Shown in pieces: positions 32,585 through 41,365 of a stretch of 64,000 nt of DNA. Both the position numbers and the translations under genes were made by a program. The notes under the pieces were generated by a model, which ran no database searches, was not told where the DNA came from, and saw only the letters and a program-made list of their open reading frames with translations. Source of the stretch: a virus; IMG/VR virus record IMGVR_UViG_3300033148_002122, positions 1 through 64,000 of that record; one strand, 5' to 3'. Position 1 is the first letter of the stretch; every line of letters starts with the position of its first letter.

Positions 32585-32934
32585 TGGGCTATCGTACTTC
32601 TAAAATAAGAGAAATTACTGATATATATCAGCATACTACTCCTCTCTTCAGATTTACTATAAATCATGATGGTACTAGTGTTGTGTTGGGTAATCTAATG
32701 ACAGTGAGATTTATTGGGAAGCCACATATTGATTCAAATCATACGTTATGGGACGCCTCTTGTGCCATAGTTGACTCTACGAGGGGAATGTGTGAATGCC
32801 GCCTGTCATTAACTGATACCACAGATTCTTATCACAATATGTACGGAGAGCTAAGGTTTGAAGACCACACAATACAAACAAGTGAAGTAGTTAATCAGTA
32901 TAAATTTGACCTTCTAGAGTCTCTTGGTGGCTAG
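32584..32934 (+). CDS. beta-sandwich protein, BppU-like
   Basis: 116 residues from GTG 32584, overlapping the upstream stop. The pattern P-L-F-R-F-T-I-N-H-D-G...L-G-N-L-M-T-V-R-F-I-G resembles the N-terminal Ig-like domain of phage baseplate upper proteins that anchor fibres. One DST and one DTT triplet. It could link the repeat adhesin to the virion. Similarity is by pattern only. Confidence 0.5.
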   Translation: MGYRTSKIREITDIYQHTTPLFRFTINHDGTSVVLGNLMTVRFIGKPHIDSNHTLWDASCAIVDSTRGMCECRLSLTDTTDSYHNMYGELRFEDHTIQTSEVVNQYKFDLLESLGG

Positions 32935-33467
32935 TGAAAAGTAGATACAAAGATCTGACTGGATGTAAGTTTGATAGATTAACAGTTCTCAAGTACGTAG
33001 GTAGAACTAAAGGTAGACATTCATTATGGCTCTGTAGATGCTCATGTGGTAATAGGGTCAAAATGCTTGATAATAATTTAAAGAGTGGGTCCACTAAATC
33101 ATGTGGGTGTCTCCGTTCAGAATTGGTTTCTGAAAGGCTTAAAGGCGAAAATAATCATAAGTGGGATCCAAATAGAACAGATGAAGAAAGAGAAATTGGT
33201 AGAAATTATCCTGATTATTACCAATTTCGTAAAAAAGTGTATGAAAAAGACAATTATACTTGTGTAGCTTGTGGCTATTCAAGCGGCGGTAATTTAGTAG
33301 CTCATCATTTAGAAAGCTACTCACGAAATCATAATTTAAGAACAAAGCCAAGCAATGGCGTTTGTCTTTGTTCGCCGTGTCACAAGTTCTTTCATGTAGA
33401 ATACGGATTTGGAAATAATACTACTGAACAGTTTCAGGAGTGGATAAGGAGGATAATGGATGAATAG
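32934..33467 (+). CDS. HNH homing endonuclease with N-terminal zinc domain
   Basis: 177 residues from GTG 32934, which overlaps the upstream TAG. N-terminal: L-T-G-C-K-F-D-R-L-T-V-L then C-R-C-S-C-G and S-C-G-C-L, a zinc-binding domain common in phage homing nucleases. C-terminal HNH: Y-T-C-V-A-C-G, V-A-H-H-L, N-G-V-C-L-C-S-P-C-H-K-F-F-H. It is free-standing (no split gene around it) and probably mobile, inserted in the late operon. It overlaps the following glycosyltransferase by 8 bases. Confidence 0.88.
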   Translation: MKSRYKDLTGCKFDRLTVLKYVGRTKGRHSLWLCRCSCGNRVKMLDNNLKSGSTKSCGCLRSELVSERLKGENNHKWDPNRTDEEREIGRNYPDYYQFRKKVYEKDNYTCVACGYSSGGNLVAHHLESYSRNHNLRTKPSNGVCLCSPCHKFFHVEYGFGNNTTEQFQEWIRRIMDE

Positions 33468-34521
33468 GAAAAAGGTTTTACACGTTGTAAACTGGATAGG
33501 ACTAAGGGGTTCGGAAAAGACTTGTTTAAATTTTGCAAAACATACTCCGCAGTATGATCATACGTTTATTGCCAGGACTATCACTAACGCTGAAGCCGAA
33601 AAAGAGTTTATAGGTGTTGGTGAAGTTAGAATAAGTATAAATTTTGGAACAGGTGGAATGTTTGATTATTCTGATATAACACCAGAGTTTATAAAAGAAA
33701 ATAACATTGATATAATTAATGTATACTTACCTGGGGATAACCTACCAAGCTACATAAAAGGATTGAAAGACTGTGGTGTAAAGATTGTTCTAAGTGTATT
33801 GTGTGCCAAGAAATGTCATTTTGGTCCAGAACATTTTGACTCTGTTGTGGTTCTTTCTGAATTTGCAGCATCGTTAAACCCACATTTAAATCCAGAGTGG
33901 GTATATCCAACAGTTGAAGTGCTTGAGTCACAGGCAACAAAAGATGACATACTACTTAGATACTTTGATTTCTATGAATTAGCCAAGAACCCAATACTAA
34001 TATCTAGGGTTGGGTCAATCGAGCAGGTTAAACATGTTGAAGATTTCTTAAAGTTAGCTAAAACTTTTGAATATCTTGACAACGTATATTTTTTGTACGC
34101 AGGTGTAGCTGAGACTAGTTACCTAAATAAACTAAAATCAAAGTATTACGGAATTAATATAGCATATGGTGGTGTATTAACAGAACAGGAAAAGAACGAT
34201 ATCAATGCTGTTAGTGATGTATGTTTGTATCCTACTGAGTTTGAGTCGTTTGGCTATTCACTAGCAGAACCTATGTCGCACGGTGTACCAGTTGTTACCT
34301 ACAATGAATCCGCTTCACCAGAAACAGTTGGTGACGGCGGTGTTGTTGTTGATTTTAATAATTTAGTTCAGTTGACTAAAGCTTTGGCAGAATTAATGTC
34401 TAGACCACTATTACGTAAGAAACTTGGGGATAAGGCTTTAGCAAGGTGGGAAACTAGTTTTGCGCCTGGAATTTATCAAGATAAAGTTGTTGCTATTTAC
34501 GAGGGGTTATTAAATGAGTAA
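33460..34521 (+). CDS. GT4-family glycosyltransferase
   Basis: 353 residues, ATG 33460 after AAGGAGG. GT-B fold: N-terminal V-L-H-V-V-N-W-I-G-L-R-G-S-E; C-terminal V-C-L-Y-P-T-E-F-E-S-F-G-Y-S-L-A-E-P-M-S-H-G-V-P-V-V, the E-x7-E donor-site signature of GT4. It uses a nucleotide-sugar donor in the cytoplasm. It sits between the DST repeat adhesin and the portal gene, an unusual place for a glycosyltransferase. Overlaps both neighbours. A dedicated role in decorating virion proteins is possible but not shown. Confidence 0.85.
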   Translation: MNRKKVLHVVNWIGLRGSEKTCLNFAKHTPQYDHTFIARTITNAEAEKEFIGVGEVRISINFGTGGMFDYSDITPEFIKENNIDIINVYLPGDNLPSYIKGLKDCGVKIVLSVLCAKKCHFGPEHFDSVVVLSEFAASLNPHLNPEWVYPTVEVLESQATKDDILLRYFDFYELAKNPILISRVGSIEQVKHVEDFLKLAKTFEYLDNVYFLYAGVAETSYLNKLKSKYYGINIAYGGVLTEQEKNDINAVSDVCLYPTEFESFGYSLAEPMSHGVPVVTYNESASPETVGDGGVVVDFNNLVQLTKALAELMSRPLLRKKLGDKALARWETSFAPGIYQDKVVAIYEGLLNE

Positions 34522-36868
34522 TCTTTACACAGATAGGGTAGTAAGAAACATTACCCCATTAGATAACCTGGAGAAGTATGAGGCTTTATCTGATAGTCAG
34601 CGTAGTGACAGATACCTACAGCTTTTAGATCATCAGCTATCTAAAGCAACGTATTTGTCTAATAAAGTTAAAAAACCTAATACGTTTATAACAGATCAAC
34701 TTGCGGATATGGCAGATATTGCTGGATCATTGTATTCTACAGAGAGCCATGAAACTAAACAAAAAGAACTTTTATTATCAAGAAATATAGCAAGATTTGA
34801 ACCTTTCTGTGCCACGGCACTCAAAAGACTTGTATCATTTAGTGTTACACCAGGAACATTCGAAAGTGTGTATGATGAAGAACTTGAACAAGTTCTACGC
34901 TTTTGGTATGAAAATCTTACTGCAATGGATGCTGCTCCTGGGTTTGTAAAACAGATACCAGGGTTAAAGATTTTTGAAGAATCATTTGTTAGGGAGTTAC
35001 TAGTTGATGGTGACTTAGTTATTTCTGAAAGCTGGTCAAAGGTTTCTGTTCCTATATACAGGGTTACTCCAAAAGGTAAAAGAACTGTAAAATTTAAGAA
35101 TTTTTTGTTACCTACTCGTCTAGCCATTCATGATTTTAGTAGTTTAAAAGTAAAAGAAGTATCCTCTCTATATAACAGAGAGATTATTACTATGAAGGTT
35201 CCAGAAGATCTAAAAGAATTAGCTGGAAAATCTGAGTTAACTCATGATGAGAAACAAACACTAGATCAGCTACCTGATTATATAAAGAAACAGCTAAAGG
35301 GTGAAGGAAGTTCTGAGTATATTTCTCTTGTTGATCCCAAGGGAAAAGAATCGTTTGTAACACACATAAAATTACACGGAAACAGTTATGCTCTGTATGG
35401 TAAGAGCTTTTTTGCTTCAGCCTTTGAGCCTATATCTAGAAAGTATAGACTTAGAGAATTAGACGAAGCAACTATAACTGGTATTATAAATAGAGTTACG
35501 ATAATTAAGGCCGGATTAGTTTCTCTAGAAGGTCAAACAACCATAACTCCTAATCGTTTACAAATGCTTGAACAACTTCTGAGTGAGCCTAAAGTTAATG
35601 AATTAATTCTTTGGCCTGGAGATGACATATCTATAGAGGATATAGGACCACAGGGAAAAATTCTTGAATTTGATAAAAGATATGACCATGTTAACAGTGA
35701 TATCCTTGCAGCTATTGGTGTTCCAAGAGTTCTTATTGACGGAAAGTCTGAGATGTCTGGAGAACGGACTGTCTATGCGTCTTTCCTTGGACTTAAAGAG
35801 TTTTTGGAACAGGATATTCGAAATGATAGACTCATACCTTTTGTTGAGTCATTAGCTAGAGGCATAGCAACTAAGAATAATTTTAAGGCAGAGTATCCTA
35901 AGTATCAAAAAGGAAGGATTAACCTTCAAGATCCAGAGATGCTACTCAACAGAGCTAAGTTTGAGTATGATCGTGGTCTTATGTCAGAGCGTACAGCGAT
36001 TACTGATGGGGGTAGAACCTGGGAAATTGAGAGACAAAGAAGAGAATTTGAGTCTATTAATGGTATTGTCCATAACTTTGGTATTCCAGATCTAGCATTT
36101 AACGAACCTTCTGACAGGGGAGATAGTGGACCAAAGGAAGATACTGAGAAGATATCTGATCCTGATGAAGTAAGTGACACTGGTTCGAATGCTGCCTTTG
36201 CTGCGTCTACAAGGGACGCTAATTATGCAGAGGATCTTGATGATATATATCAGTCAAATACCTCAAAGATTTTAACTAGAATGGAAAATTCTGGCATTCC
36301 TAACTCTACAATTATTGGATCGTTAATTGTTATGTTTGGTCTTTTAAAGAAATCAAGCAGAGAGTATGTTAATGAATCATATAACAAGTTATTAGAAGAT
36401 GCCAATTACTATGATGTCGAACTATTAGATAATGTTATATCCTGGTCTGATCAACAATTTGATAACTGGTTAGACTCAATGACTGAGACTATAACTAGTA
36501 AAATAACTGATGAGTTGGACACAGATGACAAAGTTATACTACTTGCTGGTATATTTTCTGCTGCTATTAACACAAGGCTTTATAAATACGAAACTGCTAT
36601 ACCATCAAAGGTTGAACGAGCAGTTAGTATTTCAGCTAGTAAAGCTGGTGGAAATGAGTACGCTACATGGATTTCAGCATTAACTGAAAATACTTGTGCG
36701 TATTGCACCAGTCTTCATGGAAAGAGCATGTCAATTGATGCCGCGCTAGAGATGTATCCAGTACATCCTAGCTGTCAGTGTGACTACCTAGAACACAAGA
36801 CACTCCCTAAAAATGCAGATACTGATATACCAGAGAAAGATTCAGATAACTGGAGTAACCTAAAGTAG
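34514..36868 (+). CDS. portal protein fused to MuF-like minor head domain
   Basis: 784 residues, ATG 34514 after GAGGGG. Residues 1-530 are portal-like: an N-terminal mixed region, then a beta-rich part with S-W-S-K-V-S-V-P-I-Y-R-V and a helical stem and crown (L-D-E-A-T-I-T-G-I-I-N-R-V-T, then I-L-A-A-I-G-V-P-R-V-L). The C-terminal part ends with T-C728-A-Y-C731 and H-P-S-C-Q-C-D, the Cys/His pattern of Mu gpF-type head morphogenesis proteins. It would form the packaging vertex and gate DNA. Such fusion is uncommon but known. Confidence 0.85.
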   Translation: MSNLYTDRVVRNITPLDNLEKYEALSDSQRSDRYLQLLDHQLSKATYLSNKVKKPNTFITDQLADMADIAGSLYSTESHETKQKELLLSRNIARFEPFCATALKRLVSFSVTPGTFESVYDEELEQVLRFWYENLTAMDAAPGFVKQIPGLKIFEESFVRELLVDGDLVISESWSKVSVPIYRVTPKGKRTVKFKNFLLPTRLAIHDFSSLKVKEVSSLYNREIITMKVPEDLKELAGKSELTHDEKQTLDQLPDYIKKQLKGEGSSEYISLVDPKGKESFVTHIKLHGNSYALYGKSFFASAFEPISRKYRLRELDEATITGIINRVTIIKAGLVSLEGQTTITPNRLQMLEQLLSEPKVNELILWPGDDISIEDIGPQGKILEFDKRYDHVNSDILAAIGVPRVLIDGKSEMSGERTVYASFLGLKEFLEQDIRNDRLIPFVESLARGIATKNNFKAEYPKYQKGRINLQDPEMLLNRAKFEYDRGLMSERTAITDGGRTWEIERQRREFESINGIVHNFGIPDLAFNEPSDRGDSGPKEDTEKISDPDEVSDTGSNAAFAASTRDANYAEDLDDIYQSNTSKILTRMENSGIPNSTIIGSLIVMFGLLKKSSREYVNESYNKLLEDANYYDVELLDNVISWSDQQFDNWLDSMTETITSKITDELDTDDKVILLAGIFSAAINTRLYKYETAIPSKVERAVSISASKAGGNEYATWISALTENTCAYCTSLHGKSMSIDAALEMYPVHPSCQCDYLEHKTLPKNADTDIPEKDSDNWSNLK

Positions 36869-36932
36869 TTACATCTTCTAACTAGAAGAATAACATAAAC
36901 ACCCAACTTGTTTTGTTAGAAGGACGGAATTC

Positions 36933-37376
36933 ATGGCAGAAGTTAAAACTATTAGTGGCGGCATTCCAGATCCCATAAAAAATCAGTCCTCTTTTAGTGG
37001 ATTATTTATTATCCTAACTATTTTAGCAACTTTTATAGCTCTGGTTGGAAATTATATAAAACCTGTTCAACAAAATGTAGAACAATTAAGGGCAAGATTA
37101 GAGCAGGTTAATAACAGAGCGATACAATCTGATCATCTAGAAGAAATAACATCTTTAAGCGAACAACTAAAAAGCGTGTCTAAGGATATTCATACTATTG
37201 AGAGAGTTGAAAATCTTCATGATGAACGTAGTAAGGCTAGACTCTTTAAGCTAGAACAATGGAGACACGAAGATCTAGATAGGATATCAGAGCTAGAAAA
37301 AATAGTGTATGGATTAGAGATAGCACTTGAAAGGGACTATCACAGAAATCAAGATTACGAAGAAGGGGGACCATAG
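36933..37376 (+). CDS. membrane-anchored coiled-coil protein
   Basis: 147 residues, ATG 36933 after GAAGGAC. One membrane segment at about 24-42, then a long charged coiled coil (residues 48-135). The layout is shared with the gene at 2393. Its location between portal and protease suggests an accessory gene, for example superinfection exclusion or a holin-associated role. It is preceded by a small hairpin TCTTCT-AACT-AGAAGA in the 64-base gap. Confidence 0.65.
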   Translation: MAEVKTISGGIPDPIKNQSSFSGLFIILTILATFIALVGNYIKPVQQNVEQLRARLEQVNNRAIQSDHLEEITSLSEQLKSVSKDIHTIERVENLHDERSKARLFKLEQWRHEDLDRISELEKIVYGLEIALERDYHRNQDYEEGGP

Positions 37377-37520
37377 ATGGAGGTTTTTCTTATTTTAATT
37401 CTTGGATCACTAGGGTGGGTTTCTATTAATCACCCAGATTGGTTGGTAAATCACTGGCCTCATATATTGTTGCCTAGAGATTGGGCTGACTCTTTTCAGC
37501 GTTGGGTACAAAGATTTTAA
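37377..37520 (+). CDS. 47-residue Trp-rich membrane peptide
   Basis: The ATG directly follows the upstream TAG, with GAAGGGGG upstream. A hydrophobic N-terminal helix (M-E-V-F-L-I-L-I-L-G-S-L-G-W-V) is followed by a Trp-rich amphipathic part with six Trp in 47 residues. It is probably co-translated with the preceding membrane protein. Function unknown. Confidence 0.5.
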   Translation: MEVFLILILGSLGWVSINHPDWLVNHWPHILLPRDWADSFQRWVQRF

Positions 37521-37536
37521 TTGTTGGAGGACATAA

Positions 37537-39246
37537 ATGGGTAATTCCAAAAGCTACAAAACAAAATTTGTTGATGAGACTGTAGCAGAACTTCTAAAGT
37601 TTAGTGCTAGCAGTGATCCTGAATCTTTACGTCCAGAAGCTGTTAATATCTTTAATCAAGCTCATACTTTTTCTAATAAAAGAGGGTATTCTATAAAAGA
37701 TACTATTTTTGCGTCAAGTATACCTAATGCAGTAAAAATGCATCTTATTAAAAAGGGACTACAAAAGAGTCAGGAAATGCCATCTCTTGAAAGTATCTAC
37801 GGATTAAATAATATGACGAAGATAATGAGTAGTGTTAGCATAGCTGCAATAGAGATGAAGGATTTAGACTTATCTAACGATGAGATTCCTGAAGATCTAA
37901 AACAGTCTAATGCTTTTATGCACATGTTTAACAAACGTGATGACTTAATTTTACTAGATTTAATTCTTGTTGTTGAGGGAGTTAATTCTAATATGGACGA
38001 GTTTTCTGCTGCGGAATTGGCGGCTAACCATAGTACAATAGTTGGTATGCCACTAACACATGAACACATGCATGATGAAATACATGGAGTGTTTTATGAT
38101 TCTGAGTTAATTGATCTAGAAGTAATTGATCCAATCTCAGAACAGAAAAGTATTAAGAAAGCAGTACGAACTAAAGCAATTTTTTATAAACATCGTTTTC
38201 CAGATGAGGCCGATGTTATAATTGGTAGAGCTACACTTGGCACTCTTAGGTTCAGCATGGAGTGTTATTTTGAAAAAGCCAAATGTTCAGTGTGTGGCGA
38301 AGAGGCAACAAGTATTTGGGATTATTGTGACCACATGTGGGAACGCTTTGATCCAGATTCTAATGCTTCAAGAATTTTAATTGGCATTAAGTTTGTTGGA
38401 GGTTCTTACGTAAGAAATCCAGCAGAGAAAAATGCTGTTCTATTAGACTTTGAGGACTATAGTGATGAAAGTTTATTAGCAGCCGCTTCTGAAAATAATG
38501 TAAAGATCATGCACTATTCTAAAGATGGACAGCATATCACTTGGGCAGATGATTATATTAATGACAATGAATCTTCTGGTTTTGATAACAGAGAAGGAGA
38601 TGAATTTATGGACCGTGATACTTTGCTAAAGAATCCAGAAGTCAAAGCTATGATTGAAGATCTTGCTAAAGCTAAAGCAGAAGAAATGCTAGCTGACATG
38701 GAGCAGAGTTCAGAGAAGGAGTCCCTACAGCGTGAGGTTGATGAGCTTAGTGAGGCGAACGAAGGTTTAGCTTCAAAAGTCTTAGAGCTTGAAACCAAAA
38801 TTTCTGAAAGGGATGCTCTTGATCGTGCTAATGCTTATGTCAATGATCTAGAAAAATCTGGTGTTGACTTGGGTTCTGATAGTGATCGTGAGAAGCTATT
38901 AGCTCTCTTCCTTAAATCCTCAGATGAGGATGCTAAAACATTGGCAGAATTCTTAAACAAGAATAGTAAAGCTGATGAAGAAGAGAGTTCTGAAGAGGAC
39001 GAATCTGTTGAAGATGAGTCTGGAGCTTCTGATGAAACAGACGAAACAGATGAGTCTGAAGACGAAGAAAATGATGCTTCCGATGATGAGGATGAAGCTG
39101 CTGAAGCTAGTGGGGAACTTCCTGTTAAGGGAGGCCCAGCTTCAAGAGAAAAGGCTATTGCCACAGCTAATCGTAATCTAAGAGGTGTAGCAATAACTGG
39201 TCTTTCAGCACTAACCGACCTTTTTGAGACAAATAAAGAGGATTAA
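37537..39246 (+). CDS. prohead protease fused to scaffold-like region
   Basis: 569 residues, ATG 37537 after TTGGAGG. The first 310 residues include N-H-S-T-I-V-G-M-P-L-T-H-E-H-M-H and G-R-A-T-L-G-T-L-R-F-S-M-E, resembling phage prohead proteases where a His and a Ser act in processing. A C-S-V-C...C-D-H cluster near residue 250 may bind zinc. The C-terminal half is coiled-coil, then a strongly acidic stretch (D/E-rich, about 35 residues), typical of scaffold proteins. It probably guides capsid assembly and is then cleaved. Confidence 0.7.
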   Translation: MGNSKSYKTKFVDETVAELLKFSASSDPESLRPEAVNIFNQAHTFSNKRGYSIKDTIFASSIPNAVKMHLIKKGLQKSQEMPSLESIYGLNNMTKIMSSVSIAAIEMKDLDLSNDEIPEDLKQSNAFMHMFNKRDDLILLDLILVVEGVNSNMDEFSAAELAANHSTIVGMPLTHEHMHDEIHGVFYDSELIDLEVIDPISEQKSIKKAVRTKAIFYKHRFPDEADVIIGRATLGTLRFSMECYFEKAKCSVCGEEATSIWDYCDHMWERFDPDSNASRILIGIKFVGGSYVRNPAEKNAVLLDFEDYSDESLLAAASENNVKIMHYSKDGQHITWADDYINDNESSGFDNREGDEFMDRDTLLKNPEVKAMIEDLAKAKAEEMLADMEQSSEKESLQREVDELSEANEGLASKVLELETKISERDALDRANAYVNDLEKSGVDLGSDSDREKLLALFLKSSDEDAKTLAEFLNKNSKADEEESSEEDESVEDESGASDETDETDESEDEENDASDDEDEAAEASGELPVKGGPASREKAIATANRNLRGVAITGLSALTDLFETNKED

Positions 39247-39265
39247 TAAAAGGAGATTATAAAGT

Positions 39266-39832
39266 ATGAAAATTAGTTTTCTAAATGTTCCTGAGTGGGC
39301 ACATCTTGGAGAATATCGTTGCAATGGTGTGGTATGGCAGGGTCAGGTTGGTTTATTTGCTGACTCTACCACATTAGAGCTAGGATCTACTGATGCTACT
39401 TGGCATCTGTATGAAATGCGTAAGTTTGTAAAGGCTATTGATAGTACTGCTTACTTGGTTGCTGACTCTACTGGTGTTGTTGAATTCTTCATCATGTATA
39501 AGTGGCCGAATGAAGATGAGTATGAGTCTGCCGAACACGCTTATGGTCAAAAGATTCTAACGAGTACTCCAATTGTATGTGTTCCGTTGACTCCTGGCTT
39601 CCGTATTGAAGACTACGATACCCAGGATAACACATCTGGTCTTGACTCTGGTGTAACTTGGTCAACCGTAGCCAGGAGTGCCCCACTATATCTTAATGGT
39701 GATGGCCGCTGGACTACTGTATATGTTGAGTATTATACATCATTTGCAAGAGCCGTGTTTGAGCAGTATAAGAATGGTTATGTAACTTACCGTATTATTG
39801 AGCCTAGTAATATTTTAAGGGCAACAGTATAA
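39266..39832 (+). CDS. putative head decoration or stabilisation protein (DST-containing)
   Basis: 188 residues, ATG 39266 after AAAAGGAG. It is beta-rich with three Asp-Ser-Thr triplets in residues about 30-75. Its position between protease-scaffold and major capsid matches capsid decoration proteins of HK97-like phages. Its start resembles that of the protein at 11052. No enzyme motif. Confidence 0.6.
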   Translation: MKISFLNVPEWAHLGEYRCNGVVWQGQVGLFADSTTLELGSTDATWHLYEMRKFVKAIDSTAYLVADSTGVVEFFIMYKWPNEDEYESAEHAYGQKILTSTPIVCVPLTPGFRIEDYDTQDNTSGLDSGVTWSTVARSAPLYLNGDGRWTTVYVEYYTSFARAVFEQYKNGYVTYRIIEPSNILRATV

Positions 39833-39850
39833 GGTTAGGAGGATAGATTA

Positions 39851-40852
39851 ATGTCCACGTTGATACGTAATGGTAGTGGGGTATCTAAGCACAAGGATGA
39901 CGAACGACTACAGAAGTGGTTGGTCAGTCTTGCTGATAACTGGAAAGACCCCTCAATTAATGGTGAATTCCATGCACTTGCAAAGGAAATCACTCGACAG
40001 GTAATGGAAGAGTTTAGTTTTGTAGACCTGACTCCCCATATTCTTGAGTCATCTAACCTTGATCGTGATGTCCACAAGATTGTATTCAAAGAACTGGGTG
40101 GGTATACTGCAACTACAGTATCATCCGGTGGTCGTAGACAGCAGTTTAGGCTAGACAAGAGCCGTTCTGTAATCTGGATTCCAGATGAGTACGAGAATGC
40201 TACTGTGGAAGTTCTTGAAGATGATTTGCGCGAAGGTAACTATGGTACTATTGCTGATATTCGTGAGGGAATCCGTGATGCACTAGCTCATAAAAAGCTA
40301 GCCCGTGTTATGGAAGAACTGCACCGTATTTGTAACTATAGTGAAGACCAAGCTAACTGGGATGGCACTGATAGTGCCGCCGCTGGTAATAGTAACTTTA
40401 TTTACCAACCAGGAAGCACTATTCATCCTCACGCACTAAACTATGCGCTAAGAAAAGTTATCGGACGTACTGGTAGGGTTGTGTCTATTGTTGGGCACCC
40501 AGACTATGTACTTCAGATTGCTGACTTTGCTGGCTTCTTGGCTAATGAGGCAACTCCTGGTCAGAAAGAGCAGTTGCAGCAACGTGGTTGGATCGGTAAG
40601 TACCGTGGAGCCAATGTTATTGCAGTGAGTGAGTATGAGGACAAGAAGTATGGTAATCAAGTTTGGGATCCATACAACATCTACATCGTAGGTGCGGGTA
40701 TGGCCGAAATTGCTAATATTTATGGCGTAGAGGCTGTAACTGATTTTGAGGCAATGCGTTCCGTTCGTCTAATTGGTGGCGATCAGAAGTACGTTGTACT
40801 ATCTCAGGATCCTCAGTTGAAGCGTGGTTTCCGTATTCAAATGGATGCGTAA
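39851..40852 (+). CDS. major capsid protein, HK97-like
   Basis: 333 residues, ATG 39851 after TTAGGAGG. The order protease, small protein, this gene, connector genes is the classic head layout. It shows P-H (N-arm), Q-F-R-L-D-K-S-R-S-V-I-W-I-P-D-E-Y-E (E-loop-like), and a C-terminal half with V-V-S-I-V-G-H-P-D-Y-V-L typical of P and A domains. Unlike neighbours, most Arg codons are CGT and many codons end in C, a mark of high expression. A GC-rich hairpin follows. The gene contains no DST triplet. Confidence 0.8.
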   Translation: MSTLIRNGSGVSKHKDDERLQKWLVSLADNWKDPSINGEFHALAKEITRQVMEEFSFVDLTPHILESSNLDRDVHKIVFKELGGYTATTVSSGGRRQQFRLDKSRSVIWIPDEYENATVEVLEDDLREGNYGTIADIREGIRDALAHKKLARVMEELHRICNYSEDQANWDGTDSAAAGNSNFIYQPGSTIHPHALNYALRKVIGRTGRVVSIVGHPDYVLQIADFAGFLANEATPGQKEQLQQRGWIGKYRGANVIAVSEYEDKKYGNQVWDPYNIYIVGAGMAEIANIYGVEAVTDFEAMRSVRLIGGDQKYVVLSQDPQLKRGFRIQMDA

Positions 40853-40874
40853 GCTATTTTAGTATAGGTTGATT

Positions 40875-40899
40875 GGGGGTAGGCACAGGGTCTGCCCCC
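40875..40899 (+). terminator. GC-rich stem-loop after major capsid gene
   Basis: GGGGGTAGGC (40875-40884) pairs with GTCTGCCCCC (40890-40899), with two wobble pairs, around loop ACAGG. No T-run follows. It sits between the capsid and connector genes and may partly terminate transcription or stabilise the capsid mRNA, matching the very high expected dose of capsid. Confidence 0.6.
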
Positions 40900-40927
40900 G
40901 GCGACTTCCAAAATTGGAGGTAAAGGG

Positions 40928-41362
40928 ATGAAAAAACTTCAGTTAAAAAGTCCTGACGCTATTGTTCGTGTTAAGAACAATATGACGGGAGAAAACACTT
41001 GTTTTAGTTATGTAAACCCAGAAGGAAAACAGTATCAGATCGAAGGTGGAAGAACCGGAGAGATGAGTTGGAAAGACTGGGTAAATCTTCAGCAGTATGA
41101 ACAGGCTAGAAAGTATCTATCGTTAGATCCCTCTACGTTTATGTCTGAAGATGGTGAGCTACTTCTTTACGGAGAAGACGCTAGTGAGATGCTTCCTCTT
41201 GAAAGCATTCATCAGATTCTAGCACTTCCAGAACAGAGTACTCTTGAATACCTTGGTGAGATGAGTGTTGGTAATTTAAAGCGAGTTAGAGAAATTGCTC
41301 AAGAGTATAATCATAATGAATATGTAGAGTTTATTAATAATAGATTATCTGAGATGGAGTAA
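40928..41362 (+). CDS. hypothetical head-tail region protein
   Basis: 144 residues, ATG 40928 after TTGGAGG. N-terminal beta-like, then helical, ending in acidic helices (N-N-R-L-S-E-M-E). Directly after the capsid and before the connector genes; may be a head completion or capsid-associated protein. Family unrecognised. Confidence 0.6.
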   Translation: MKKLQLKSPDAIVRVKNNMTGENTCFSYVNPEGKQYQIEGGRTGEMSWKDWVNLQQYEQARKYLSLDPSTFMSEDGELLLYGEDASEMLPLESIHQILALPEQSTLEYLGEMSVGNLKRVREIAQEYNHNEYVEFINNRLSEME

Positions 41363-41365
41363 ACA

